A stretch of DNA of 64,000 nucleotides from Archegozetes longisetosus. Its lineage: Eukaryota; Arthropoda; Arachnida; Sarcoptiformes; Trhypochthoniidae. The notes beneath the pieces are model-generated. The model did no database searches. It saw only the letters and a program-made list of their open reading frames with translations, and was not told the DNA's origin. A program made the translations under genes and the position numbers. Within the stretch, counting starts at the first letter, position 1. The number at the start of each line of letters is the position of its first letter. Positions 48,501 to 60,697 of this stretch are shown piece after piece. The DNA is taken from the NCBI GenBank assembly GCA_018873245.2, contig JAEMBT020000009.1, forward strand, positions 11,877,112 through 11,941,111, in the 5' to 3' direction.

Positions 48501-51500
48501 TGGATCATATAGGAGCAAATCAACTATTTTATTAGTTGGATCTAGTAAACACTTATCGATGTGTTGCCACAAACATTTGTCGTCATTGCAAGTTCCCAAC
48601 AAATCTAATTTACATATCAAGTAATAGGAAACACATCAAAATTATAGTTCAATAGTTGTCAATCAATTGCTTCAACTCATTACCGACTTGAGACAAGCTT
48701 TCATATTAAGAACAGGAATCGTTATAAGACTTACCGTATCGACAAATATTTTCTAATGGATTCAAATTATTAGTCCAATGATCTGAACTGATATCTTTTG
48801 GCTGGTTTTCAATAAATCGATAGGAATGGAGATGAGAGAGAACACTATCGTATAGTTCAGTATTAGAATCAGACTTGAAAGACAACGACACATCCAAGTC
48901 TGCGTTTGGAACACTAATCATCGATTCTAAAGGCTTAATATCTTGACTTGAGAACATCAATTCAATAAAACAGTCCAATGGAATTAAAGGATGAGTTTGA
49001 GGAATATGTAAAAACTGTTTGACTAGTACTCGCAGTGTACCCTCAGATTCTTGTACTTTAGACAAAGGAAGTGTTTTTTCTGCATTCGGATCACAAGTCT
49101 CAACGATTTGAGGAGATTTCGGACCAATGGTTTTAGGGGACGACGGTCTCAAAAGAGCTGTATTTTTCAGATCCTGTAATCGTTTACTGTAAATTCGTTC
49201 GAGTTCTTTTAATCGTTTCTTTTCATCCGCTATTTCTTGTTTGGAAAGTTGATTGCTTTCACTTTTAGTGCGCTTTCTATTAGCAGTTGTGGCAGACATT
49301 GAATCTTTACTATTGCGCTTCAAAGTTGCAGCGATTGGCAATTTATACTTATTTCCTTGCAGTTTCAGACCTATTCTTATACATTGCTCTTCAAATTGAT
49401 TCACGTTATTTTGTTGAGCAGTCACTGCATTTTCACTATTTTTTAAATCTTCGTTTAGCGAATGAAACTCAGCGGCCGTTGCAGAAACAACTCTTGTGGC
49501 AGCAATGAATGCTTCTTGCATTTTGCGAGCGTGTTGTTGTGCCTTTCTCAGAGCATTTCGCTTGACTGCTACTTTCAATTTGAGTGAATTTACTTTAGCT
49601 ATCTTTTCTTGTAAGTCTGCTTTGGCTACTTTCCATTTCATCTCATTTTGTTTGAGCACACTATCGCTCACCTGAGTTTGTTCTCTGCGAGCGATCTCAG
49701 CCTTTAGTTTCTGATACTCCATTTGTTGAGTAATCGATAGTTTACCTACAATAGCAGTCGCTTTCTTTTTAGATGACAATAAATTAGGTGTTTTTGATTT
49801 TGGTTCTGATCTCATTCTCGCTTGTCTTAAAAACGACTCTAATCTGATTGGCATTGATGAAGTTGATTCGTTTGATGTCACCAATACTTTGCGACTTGTT
49901 TTCTGTACTTCTTGTACTTCTGGCTCGTCATCTGATGAATCGTCGCCAAAATTGATAATCAGTTTAGGCTTTGGAGCAGAAACAACTGGCGCTTGATCTG
50001 CTTTATTGCTTGTATCGATTTCTTCACTCAGCTGAGTTTCATTTGTGGCTTCCAGTTCTGAATTTCGCTCAATTAGATCAGATTGAACTTCAGTTTCTTT
50101 AACGCTTTCGTCAGTATTTGTTGAATCAGTTTTTGACTTGGCCCTTGAGAGTGATTTGAGAAGTTGTTCGCGAAGAACATTCTCATCAAGTTCATCATTA
50201 TCTAAACTTTGACTATCGCTACTAGGAACTGTTTGAACTCTAACTTTCTTGGATTCGAGCGCAAGTCTTCTCAGCTCAAGTTCATCATCATCTCCAGCAG
50301 TAATTTGATCATCTTTTGAGTCATCATTGGTTTCTAATATCTGCACAGTTTCATCTTTTGCTCAACCACTTCTCCCTCTTCTTTATCACTTTCAGATAAA
50401 ACAGTGACTTTACTTTTTTCTTCTTCTTTTGCGAGATCTCTCAGTAGATCTTGTATTCGCTTATATTCCTCAAGTAAATCTTCATAAGACGCATCTAGTA
50501 TTTCATTTCTAGGTATAGGCTTCAAATCACTTCTTTCGTCTCTTTCAGTTAATACTTTTCTTTTCCGAATTCTTTTAAAATTTCTTCTACTTCTAGCCTT
50601 TTTACATGACTCTCTATGACCTGACACTTTGTGAGGACATCTTCTCGCTGGAGATTTACTAAGATTTAAACTCTTATTCGGATCCTTTCCTGAAACTGAC
50701 TTTGATTTCTTCGTATACTTTTTCGGGCAACTTCTGTGCGAATCATTATCATTAATATTATTACTCTTTAACAAACGTTTGAGTCGTTTTTCTTCACTAT
50801 CACTTCGAGCACTTCTTTCGCGCTGAGGTCTTGAAAGGAAAGTCTCATCTTTTGCTTTAAAATCACTAGATTTTTGACTTGACAAGTTATCAGTTTCCAT
50901 GAAAAACACATTAGAAGTGATTTCTTGTTCAGGATCATAAGGAGATTCTGACCCATCCATGCATTCATCAATCATTTGGACCTCTTTTATCTCATCAGAC
51001 CCTAATACTATTGTTGATCTGTTCACATCAACCAAAGGCTTATCGTAAAAATTTCCAATTTTCGTCTCAATCGACTCGGTGCTCGTTCTTAGACCTCTTT
51101 TCGAATCACCAATATTTCTGACTGCTGTTTGAGTTGTGGTTGTAGTTTGAGTCGGAAGTACATTCTGGTTAGCCATTAATGGTGGGCTCAAATAAGTCAA
51201 TAGATTTGAGTTTTCACTTGTCTTTGGAGCCCATTCTTTTTGAAGGAAAGGAGGCAGTAATTTGTTTGATTGGGATAACAAATGACTCGTATTTATCACT
51301 TGTGGGTTTATATGAGGATTTGTCGGAACATCCAATTGAGGTCTGATTGCAGGACGAATTGCTGGATATGGTGCTTGAACTGGTTCTGGCATAATTGGTG
51401 TCGGAAGTAATGCTTTCGTTGGACGCATTTGTGGTCTCATATGAACCGGCATTCGTTGGTCATGTAATTGAAATGGAGGTCGAGTTCGATTCGGTTCTTG

Positions 51501-51709
51501 CAAACCAATTGCACGTAAATTATTGTTGCTGTTAAAAGTATTTGGCATTAATTTGAATGAACTATTATTGGGATTGAATTGTGGTCTAAGAGGCGATTCA
51601 CAGTCGGTATTTCTGATGAATTGATTTGGTTTTCTTGGATTTTGAGCGAGATATGGATAATTATTAATATTGTTATTATTATTGTTACGATTGATATTAC
51701 TATTATTAC

Positions 51710-51745
<36 letters not shown>

Positions 51746-52040
51746 GATTGGGTTGTCTGAGGTCGTAATCATTGAAATGGTTATCAGCAAATCTCAGGTC
51801 AGTATCTCTGGAGCCAAAGAGAAACACATCAGAATTGGAGTTGAGTTGAAAATTGGCAGAAACGTTTTGTCTATCAATTGATGGATTGACGGGTGGATTA
51901 ATTGATGGATTAACTGGTGGATTAGTTTGATTAGCATTGATGTAAACATGATTCCAATTATGACCAAATCTCGAATCTTTATCTATATTTCTTGTCTCTT
52001 CTGCTATTTCTCCATCTTCTAAATCGTCTTTTTGTGACAT
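45542..52040 (-). CDS. ZFC3H1: ZFC3H1, zinc-finger scaffold of the nuclear exosome-targeting (PAXT) complex
   Basis: Six minus-strand exons: 52040-48735 (with one base missing near 50357), 48604-46837, 46757-46641, 46574-46251, 46084-45985 and 45640-45542. All junctions keep phase; about 1,904 aa, close to the roughly 2,000 aa of vertebrate ZFC3H1. The N-terminus is acidic (DDLEDGEIAEE), followed by Asn-rich low complexity, an Arg/Lys/Ser-rich part, a long coiled coil (about 49.3-49.8 kb), and the characteristic zinc finger split by an intron: CRY / DLLGTCNDDKCLWQH. The rest is helical HAT/TPR-like repeats. ZFC3H1 links MTR4 to polyadenylated nuclear RNAs for exosome decay or retention. The break near 50357 is one base short in an A run; the sense on both sides (EEGEVVEQ and TVQILETNDD) is conserved-looking, so I treat it as a base error or a very recent mutation. 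Confidence 0.92.
51696..51744 (+). repeat. (TTA)n / (AAT)n microsatellite coding poly-Asn in ZFC3H1
   Basis: A run of ATT/TTA triplets, read on the minus strand as AAT codons giving about a dozen Asn with scattered Ser. It is in frame and part of the low-complexity N-terminal region. Confidence 0.9.
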
Positions 52041-52744
52041 TTTGGGCGTAAATTTAGTAGAGGTTAATTGAGTTGATTGCAAACTAATTGAAATGAATTT
52101 TTGCCTAAATTACAAATACTTTAAATAAGAGATAGCATGCAATTGCGTCACAGAAAATGTGTTATTTTACAATAAAATGACGTCTTATTTGGCGATCAAT
52201 TGTTTCTGCAAATATTTTAGCTAGTCGTTAGTTTGAGCCATAAGCCAGCTTATTTTAACTCAGTTATTAAAATAAAAGTTACCACAGGGTTATCCATTAG
52301 TGAGAAATGATTTAAACTATTGATTGAATAATTAGTTTTCTATTAAGATGAAAATCAGATTTAAAATGTGAAAGTACGAGGACGTTATTTTTGTGAGATT
52401 TGTTCATTTTAGGAGTACACTAACGAACAAAAGTGTTTCAGATTTAAACAAATACTTTTGAATGAAAAAAGAAATCTATTTGTTAACATTGAATTGATTA
52501 ACTTTGAATTGAATAACTTGAATATTAGCTCAAATATCAAACTCAATGACAATTTCTAAAACATTAGAAGTTTTGCTGAAATATCTTCAAATATAATAAT
52601 TGTTGATTGCTTTGAGTACCTTAGAGCCCAAGTGTAACGGTTTGTTATCAGTTTTGAATTGAAAATATCAAAAACTCTGAACGAGAATGAAATACAATTC
52701 AATTAATTAAATGGTTATCACTAAGTAATTGCAAGTGGAGTAAA
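52041..52744. promoter_or_regulatory. Shared head-to-head promoter region of ZFC3H1 and the torsin activator
   Basis: 704 bp separate the two start codons, which point away from each other. It holds no ORF. Candidate words include TGACGTC-like ATGACGTCTT near 52178 (CRE-like) and several AATTGAAT stretches, none decisive. Confidence 0.5.
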
Positions 52745-53796
52745 ATGTCGAATAACAATTTCAATTCAAAAGTCAGTACAACAAGAAGTGGCAAACCTTA
52801 TAGAAATCAATTAAATGATAACACTAATGATCTCAACGATGGCTATAATGATGAAGAGACGCTATCTTCTGATTCTAACAACGATGTATTTGATGGCGAA
52901 GCGGATCAGTCAAATTTAAGACCACCACAACAAATTAGAGATTATCGACAATTAAACCAACAATTGAAACAAATGAAAGAATTGAGTGAAGAAAATAATG
53001 AAGAAAACGAACAAACAAACGAACATTTGAATAAAGAATCAAGTGATGGGTTTTACTCAATTTGCAGAATTATCATAATTGTTATATCTATCATAATGGC
53101 TGCCATTTCTTACTATCTGTTCGGTGGAAACAGTTTTAATAATCAAAATCATAAGTCATTTCACGGTTTAAGTCGTTGGCAAGTATTTGAAATTGAATTC
53201 AATCCAAAGATTGGACAAAAGTATGACAAAGTTTTGCCTGACTATGGCATTAAAGTGATGAAGAGAGCAGTCGGGAGTGTCATGAGTAAAACGCGTATTT
53301 CTTTGAGTTCGGAGCCGGCAGTAATTCTGTTGATCGGCTCAAATCAACGAATGATTGATTGTATTGAAAATGATTTTGTGAGTGTCATTAACAGTGCTTA
53401 TAATGAAAAAATACGACCAGAATTAATGGCAAACAAACAAACTCTAATGATATAATAACAAAGTTTGAACAGACTTTTGATTCTGAACGAAAGCACACAA
53501 TAGTAGTTAAAAATATCGAATCGATTCCAACCAATCATATAATGGCTTTACATCAGTTCACTGATCATCAAAACGCCAGATTTACTGATTCTATAATTAT
53601 ATTAACAGCTATAAGTCATCAGAACATCGACTTAACAAAAGACGCCAAACCTATAGATATGGACGCGATCGCAACACAACTCTTTGAAATGAAATGGAAG
53701 GATAGTATGGCTGAAGACCAGAGAAGTGCTCTAATAAGTAGACTCACGCCTTCAGTCGTGACTATACTTAATGCCAAAAATCAAATTAAATGCTAA
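52745..53796 (+). CDS. LAP1/LULL1-type torsin activator (TOR1AIP family), one frameshift
   Basis: The N-terminal about 100 aa are polar and acidic (nucleoplasmic or cytosolic), followed by one membrane segment, residues 106-124 (CRIIIIVISIIMAAISYYL), then a lumenal domain. That domain has PAVILLIGS at its start, HQFTDHQNARFTDSIIILT in the middle, and near the end RSALISRLTPSVVTIL, where the Arg in the SR[IL]-x-x-x-V motif corresponds to the arginine finger that LAP1 and LULL1 supply to torsin. It ends in a terminal Cys like its relatives. The frame closes at 53455 but continues, one base short, from about 53425 (ELNGKQ-like) through FEQTFDSERKHTIVV to 53796. No intron fits. AATAAA at 53876-53881 would be the poly(A) signal. 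Partner: torsin at 39-41 kb. Confidence 0.85.
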
Positions 53797-54174
53797 CTTT
53801 TTTATTTTATTTCAACTGTTCAAATAATGTGAAATACTTTTTTTTAATTAAATATTATAACAATTCGTTGTTTTTAATAAAGGTTTATAAACGAAATAAA
53901 TTGATTATTTCAAATTAAAATAAACTGATTGATTGGCACTGAAGTCATAATTATTGTTTATCAATGATTGTCAGAAAATTTTCCATTTTAAATTGAAAAC
54001 ATTACATCTAAGTTTAACTGTTGCATGACTCAATGGCGAAAATTTTACATAGGTATAAATAGATAGACCGAATTTCGGTGTTTTAACGAAATGCAGTTCG
54101 GCGGTTATTTTCGGTTCGGACCAAAAGGAAAGTAATTTCGGTGTTTGTCAATTTTTAAAATTTTTTATTTAATA
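53797..54174. other. Spacer with a short CCGAAATT-rich block
   Basis: After the poly(A) signal the sequence 54068-54145 repeats CGAATTTCGG, CGGCGG and TTTCGGTTCGGACC words, perhaps the decayed end of a transposon. Otherwise AT-rich. Confidence 0.35.
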
Positions 54175-56246
54175 CAGTAAGACCTCGATTTTGTTATTTA
54201 CGATTTTGTCAATTGATTAGAATGATTTGGTTAGTCGCAATGCTAATACTATATGGAAAAATCTTGATTATGTCAATTTCGATTTTGTCAAATTCACGAT
54301 TTTGTTATTAAATACTAATAGTTCGTATAATATACATAGTACATCGATTTTGTCAATTGTATTGCAAAGGTCTAACATGTATAAATTTTTGACATTAAGT
54401 CATATATTAGGCAAAAATCCTATAAAATAATTCAAAGTTCATAAATCGCGAACACATTGCTGTTAGTGTTAATAGCATTTAATTAGTGCATTATTTTTAA
54501 TTCTCAAATTAAATTTAGTTTTGATTTTATACAAATTTAAGTAGCGAAACATTTAAGTTTAAGTTAAAAATGAATGATAAGCGAAAGCGTAATTCAATAG
54601 ATATCGAAACTAAATACAAAATTATTAAAGACGTCGAAATGAAGCGGCCATACAAAGAAATAATTAATGAATACAAATTGAAAGACACTTCTAATATTTC
54701 AAGAATTCTTCAAATTAAGGACAAAATAATTAGCGAATATGAATATAATAAAATTTTAAAGAAAAAATCTCTTAAAAGTTCAAAGTATCCAATTCTCGAG
54801 AGTAAGCTAAAAACTTTCGTTGAAGACTGCAATGCAAGTGGTATTAACATTAGTCGGCCGATTATGATTGAAACCGTTCAAGAAATAGCAAATAATTTGC
54901 AAATTCAAGGCTTCAAAGGGAGTAAAGGGCATATCCATAATTTCATCAAAAGAAATAATATTATTAAAGAAAAAATTCGTGGCGATTCTAGTTCTGTTCC
55001 TTTAGGTATAATTGATGATTGGGTCACAAAATTGAAAGAAATTATAAAAGATTACGAGCCGATGTATATCTTCAACGCTGACGAGTTTGGGTTATTTTAT
55101 AAACTAATGCCTAATTCTATATACATTTTTAAGGGAAAGAAATGCAAGACAGGCAAAAAAGTAAGGAAAGAATCACAGTATTAGTTTGCGCTAACATGAA
55201 TGGGTCTGAGAAACTTAAATTAGTAGTTGTAGGCAAGTCGCAAAATCCGAGATGTTTTAAAAACATAAAAAAGCTGCCAGTAATTTATCGCGCAAACAAC
55301 AAATCATGGATGACTTCAAAGATATTTACTGAAGTTTTTAAGATTTGGAATAACAAATTTCATAATGAAAACAGAAAATTTTCAATTTTTATTGACAAAT
55401 GCTCAGCACATCCAGAAATTCAATTATCAAATATAAAATTAGTTTATTTACCATCAAACACGACTTCTGTATCGCAACCCATGGATCAGGGAATTATCAA
55501 ATGTATTAAGTCTTATTACCGTAAAGTGTTAATAACTTATCACTGACTTTAAAGCTAAAAAAGAATTGCATCTAAATAAACTTAATATTCTCGAAGCAAT
55601 TTTAATGGTAAATTCTGCGTGGAATGAACTCAGACCTGAAGTTATAACTAATTATTTTACAAAAGCTCGATTTTTGAAAGAAAACAGTGATAGTTCTGAA
55701 TCAAATACAAATGTCAATCCAGAGGAAACAGATTTATGGAATGATTTTTACAATACATTTGGCACAAATGATTTAAGTTTTGATGACTTTATCAATGCTG
55801 ACAATGAATTAGTTACTTCAGAGACATTAGATTTAGATCAAATTAAACAAATGTCACTTAATTCAAATACTGAAACTATTCAAGTCTCTGATATAGATGA
55901 CAGCGAAGAGACAATTGAACTGAAAAAATGTTAATTTTAGTGATGCTTTGACTGCTTTATCGAAAATTAAATCGTATTTTTTGTTAAATGAAAATTTGGC
56001 CGATAACTTATCACTAATTGACAAAGTTGAAGATATGCATAAAAATCATCTAAATTCATTAAAACAATCAAAGATAACTGAATTTTTCAAATAAATGAAA
56101 ATTTGATTGTTTTTAACGCTTTGTATTATTAATTTTATGACTACATTAAAAATTTATCTTATACTCAGTTATTGACTTTGTCAGTTCTCAATTTTGTCAG
56201 TACTCTTAGTCAGTCCCGAGGGTCTGACAAAATCGAGGTCTTACTG
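54175..56246 (+). mobile_element. pogo/Tigger-type transposon, copy 2
   Basis: A 2,072-bp element flanked by TA (54173-54174, 56247-56248). Ends are CAGTAAGACCTCGATTTTGT on the left and ACAAAATCGAGGTCTTACTG on the right, exact complements over 20 bp. The word GATTTTGTCA recurs several times inside the left end and its complement near the right end. Confidence 0.95.
54570..56094 (+). pseudogene. pogo/Tigger transposase with C-terminal PIP-box, three frameshifts
   Basis: The first 205 codons (MNDKRKRNSIDIETKYKIIK) are intact and carry both DNA-binding domains (NISRILQIKDKI; KGHIHNFIKRNNIIKEK) and the first catalytic motif FNADEFGLFY. A base lost in the A run near 55160 shifts the frame. The second piece has FIDKCSAHPEIQLSN (second Asp) and QPMDQGIIKCIK. 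Further shifts near 55535 and 55930 follow. The last piece ends QSKITEFF-K at 56065-56094, which matches the PCNA-interacting consensus Qxx[ILM]xx[FY][FY]. Unlike copy 1 at 17-19 kb, the catalytic Asp residues are present. Confidence 0.92.
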
Positions 56247-56559
56247 TATTATTTTAAAAATCATCAGTTGAGTGGTTTTGTCTACACAAGACTCACCAGT
56301 ATGGATAACATCTGTAGACCACTCCCAGGAAGAGTGAAATAAAACATGGATACTTTGCTGGAGCTAAAACAAATTTTCTTTTTTGGAATCTTTCAGAGTT
56401 TAAAGAAATTTTTTACTTTCTATAATTTTAATCTATAAACATATTTACACAAATATTTACAAACTATTTACATAACAATGTTATAAGCAATCCCTCTTAA
56501 GAAGTCAGCGGTGTATATATTTCCCGCCATTCTATTTTGAATAACAGTTTTGATGCGGG

Positions 56560-57620
56560 TCTGTTTGATGAGTAACTGTCAAGGCAGTCGTTGACGAGGC
56601 AGTCGTTGTTGAGCGGTCCCAGCAACAATTTCGTTGATTACATCACATTCTGTGTTCTCTAATACTTCCAATAATCGTGTGTAAAGTCCAATATGTGCGC
56701 CATTTATAAGCGTGTCCCAGTGACTATGCCAGGCTTCACAATGATTTGATCGCGGAATACCAAATATTAGTTTCAAAAACTGACTATATCTGGGCATATT
56801 TTGGCGGGGTTTGATTGCGGTTATCACCAGTTACATAATTTATGGCAAAAATTTCAATTCCCAGCAATCATTCCGAGACATTTTAACAATATTAAAAAAT
56901 GCATCACGGATTTCGTGATGTGGAAGAAAGGCCAATAGAGACATTTTTCGTACTCGATGTATAAAATTAGCATCGACATTATAACGGCTAACAAGTCGTA
57001 ATGATTGAATTTTGCGAAAAATTAACTGCGAGATATGGAAATAGTAGGACTTGAACTCCGAGTAAACCATTAGAAATTCCGTTCATTGCCGCCAATTTTA
57101 AAAGTCGGTAAGGACGAAGTCCGGCTGAAGGGTGTAACCATTATTCAAGGCCAATTCTTTCAATTTCTTAAGGAGAACGGAATAGCATACTTCTGACTTA
57201 GAAGTCATCAACACCCAAACAACAGGAACTATTCGCGAATTTATTCCACATATTTCGCAATGAATAGTATAAAGTTGCCAAAACAGTGTAAAGATGGTCT
57301 TAAAGGGCCATCCACAATCCAAAAAATGGAATGAAATAAGTGAACTAGATGTTCTGAATTCACAAACAAATAAATGATATCACCATTTAGTATAATTTCT
57401 TGAAGAGTAGTGCGCCATTCAACGTTATTTAGACGAATAATCCAACTAGTATGTGATTCGAGGGAATAACTGAGCGGTTAGCTCGTTTAATTGAACGAAC
57501 CAGATTTCTGGAAGAAATTTTGGGGAAGACAGCAGACAGAACATTCCTTATTACACCTTGCACTATTTTAGAAGGCTTTTTCCGAGTAGTCTCAGCTCTC
57601 TCTAGCACCGTGTCATATTT
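56560..57620 (-). pseudogene. MULE (Mutator-like) transposase-domain relic
   Basis: Minus-strand pieces in order: LERAETTRKKPSKIVQGVI (about 57600-57540); then 57322-57098 with DCGWPFKTIFTLFWQLYTIH, a variant of the DGTFK...QLYTIH motif of MULE domains, and QPDFVLTDF (second Asp); then 57070-56840 with FKSYYFHISQLIFRKIQSL and LAFLPHHEIRDAF; then 56827-56579 with SNHCEAWHSHWDTLINGAH. These are the classic blocks of FLYWCH/MULE-type proteins, separated by stops. Termini were not identified. Confidence 0.75.
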
Positions 57621-57884
57621 GATTTAATGATTTTCGATGAATTTGGGGGTGTGGGGTGCTCATAATTCCACCAATTGATATTATTACTGCCTAACTACTA
57701 CTACATCCAAGCCTCTTATACTCTTTACACCTCCAATAATATGCAACAGTTGTCGACTTATTCTTTTAAATATAATAACTATCTATCACTAATATAATGC
57801 GACCTTTAGAAGATCGAGTTATATCGGCGAACCTAACTTCAGCCATTGAATACTTGAGGAGATAGCAAAAGCTGAAGATTACAT

Positions 57885-58190
57885 GACATTACCGCGCACG
57901 ACACTACCGCGCACGACACAACCGCGCAAATTACACTACCGTGCAAATAAGACTACCGCGAAAACGAAACTACCGCGCAAACGTCACTACCGCGCAAATG
58001 AGACTACCGAGCAACGGCACTACCGCGTAAATGACAATACCAGGTAAACGTCACTACCACGCGGTAGTATAGTTTGCGAGGTACTTATTTTACGCGTTAA
58101 AGAGTTTGTGCGGTATAGCTTGCGCTGTATCGACTTGCGCGCTAGTGTCGTACGCGGTGTTTGCGCTGTAATGTCGTGCTAGCAAAACTG
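57885..58190. repeat. CpG-rich short-period repeat block (copy 2)
   Basis: More than ten units such as CACTACCGCGCAAA and GACTACCGCG follow one another from 57885 to about 58060, then the complement (TTGCGCGGTA-like words) runs to 58190. It is longer and cleaner than copy 1 at 14.9 kb. The motif reads like subterminal repeats of one transposon family. Confidence 0.75.
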
Positions 58191-58854
58191 AAAAGAAAAA
58201 TATAGGATAGATAAATCTAAAGATATATGATAATGTAATATAAAACTAAATATAACGAATCAAATGCAAGATTTTTAAGTATATAGCAAAAGCAATTTCA
58301 ATGACTAGGCGTGAAAACTAAATCACACATCCGATAGTCATGCATTCGATGAAGAGTTATTTCGATGAAATGGTCATTCAACGTAAAGATCGACTCTCAT
58401 ATTAAAATTGTGTTTTAAGTTTTTGGCGTAACATATGTATAGAGAGTAGTTATACTCCTATGCATCCTGACAAAATCATATAGATATTTGACTCAAAGTT
58501 TCAAGCTAATTTTTGGTGTAGAGAGTAGTGAGTCTTTTGTGAGTTAGTTAGAATTTAGGTTTTGAACAGGAAGAAGGAGGAAGAGAGATATAGAGTTATG
58601 TGATTATGGTGCATTGTGTAGAGAGAGGATGGGTAGATGTAAGAGAGAGGAAGGTAGAGAGTACGTATAGGAGAAGAAAGTAATGAAATAGAATATAGAA
58701 AATAGACTGGATTATGAGTATTTTTGTGTATAAGAATATATTAGTGTATTACATACTTATGATATAATTCAATTCATGTATTGATCATATTGTACTATCA
58801 TTTTCTTTATTAAAATAAATCTTAAATGTATATTAAAGTGTTCAGTGCTGTCAT

Positions 58855-60697
58855 TGCTAATGACGAGCATAGGCTCGAAAACGTCGAGCCTGAGTTTCAG
58901 CCTATTTTGAAAACGAGCCTGAGCGTAAATTTTGAGCTCCAAGCCTAAGCCTAGAGCCTAAATTGAATCATTGATATAATTATTATAAGGCATAGAAAGT
59001 CTGTAATAGCATCTTTTATTAATGATTAAGTCAAAATATCATTGTAATGCAAAAAGAGTTAAAACCAAGTATGGATGTTCGAAGATACATTTTAATCTAA
59101 GTAATTGAAAGAGTCTAAACACATGACGCTTCGAACTGTATTATCTGTCAGTCGATTTTCCTCTTAGTTATTATTATTCCTGCTTTTGAGAATCTGTTCA
59201 CTCGGAATACTTGAAACAGTTATGCATCGAATATTTAAAGACAAGGATATGAAGAATGGTGTCTTTTCCACCAATCAATCGGTTCCATTTCAGGCTCTTC
59301 TAGACTTCGAAAATATTTATTAATTTCTTCATTAGTGTTAACCTTAGGTTTCTTATACACTCGATTTCAATTTTAATTGTGGGGACAAAAATCTTTATAA
59401 ATTTTAACTGAGTGAACCGATTTGAATTCTATTTCTTGTAAACTGACCAAGAAATGTTCCGATTCAAAGTTGACAAGGCAAAATTTGAAGCGAAAAGGAA
59501 TTCATTGCTTTATTGATGAAAAACCAATATTTGAATAATTTAATAATCAATGAATAGGGTTAATCTGGGCTAATGGATCTAAAGGGGTTCCCAACCCTCT
59601 GCCCCCAAATGTGATAGATCATTAGATTCAGTTTCTGACCACTTCCGGCCAACTCCCGACAGGAATGGCTGACTTCAAGTGTTATATCATATAACTTAGA
59701 ATATCAGACTGAGCACTTTGATGCCTCACTTGATTCATTTTCACAAGTAGTTCTTAAGACATCCATTTTTGACGGGGTTAGTCTGGGTGGACAGAAGTTC
59801 GGGTTGGAAGTGGTCGAGTGTGGCATCAAAATTTTCAGCCAGACGAACTGAATCCAATGATGTATCACACTTGGAGGTGAGGGATCGGAAACCCCTTTAG
59901 AACTGTTAGCCCAGATTCACTCAATGAATGAAATAACCAATATCAGGTGTAACCTCCAGAAGCATCTCTGACCGCCTGTAAGCGCCTAGGCATCGAATCA
60001 AATTAATAAAACGGGACATTAGTTCCCACTCTTCACTCGATTTTGGTACAGGCATTGAAATTATAGTAAATTAATGAAAATTTATTCAGTTTATTAAAAA
60101 AGTGTTTTGAATAAAAAAAATTTGAAGACAATTCTAAATGAAAACATGAGATTTTTAAATAATAACATCATTTTTCATTAATTACAGTGATCATGCATCC
60201 AATTAGTTAAATTTCTCAATCTTTAATGTCAAGATTCTCGAAAAAATCGAATTTTTGCATTTTTTCTAATTTCTCAGCTAATTCATATAATAGAGTAGAA
60301 ATTTCTTTATATTCATCAATCGGAACATTTCATGGTCAATTTGCAAAAAAATACAATTCAAATTAGTTTAACTAGTCAAAAGTTACAAAGGTTTTTGTCC
60401 TCACAATTAGATTTGAAATCGAGTGTATATATAGTATCTAATAATGATAAAATAGTGACCTAAGCTCTATCAATAGACTTAGTTTTAGGGTATTTATTTA
60501 TATGTTCATCAAATAATTCCCTGAACAACTTTTCAATATTTTTCAGGCTCGATAACCTGAGCCTAGAGCCTGAGACTGACGATTCTGAGCTCAAAAATCT
60601 CAGAGCCTGAGCCTGAGCCTGTAGGCTCGAAAAATCTCTAGCCAAGCCCAGAGCCTAGGCTCAATCTGAGCTTGTGATCTTCATTAGTTATTACACA
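58855..60697. mobile_element. Insertion with subterminal AGCCTGAGCCT arrays (hAT-like?)
   Basis: About 1.84 kb absent from copy 1 of the segmental repeat. Near the left end (58868-58970) and right end (60540-60670) are clusters of GAGCCT, AGGCTCG and CCTAGAGCC, in inverted orientation. Ends read CTAATGACGAGC on the left and TTCATTAG on the right. Comparison with the empty site (CAGATATTACACA) allows an 8-bp duplication, now diverged. Subterminal short repeats fit hAT, but no transposase is readable and the class is a guess. Confidence 0.5.
59531..59934. mobile_element. 404-bp MITE with 9-bp target duplication, nested
   Basis: Flanked by AACCAATAT at 59522-59530 and 59935-59943. Arms of about 90 bp share AATCTGGGCTAA, CTAAAGGGGTTC and GTGTGATA/GATCATTAGATTCAGTT-type blocks with their complements on the right. 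It lies inside the AGCCT-bounded insertion. Confidence 0.85.

Noticed and set aside
51548..51881. Ile-rich frames over the ZFC3H1 triplet repeat
   Set aside because: Shadow frames of the poly-Asn coding microsatellite.
53394..53462. A 69-bp intron in the torsin activator in place of the frameshift
   Set aside because: The only GT..AG pair that fits (GTGCTT to AAAG) creates an immediate TGA, whereas a one-base shift restores conserved sense.
59940..60070. Harbinger-like nuclease fragment on the minus strand (SSEEWELMSRFINLIRCLGA)
   Set aside because: One short resemblance without the catalytic residues or neighbouring blocks; not enough to call.
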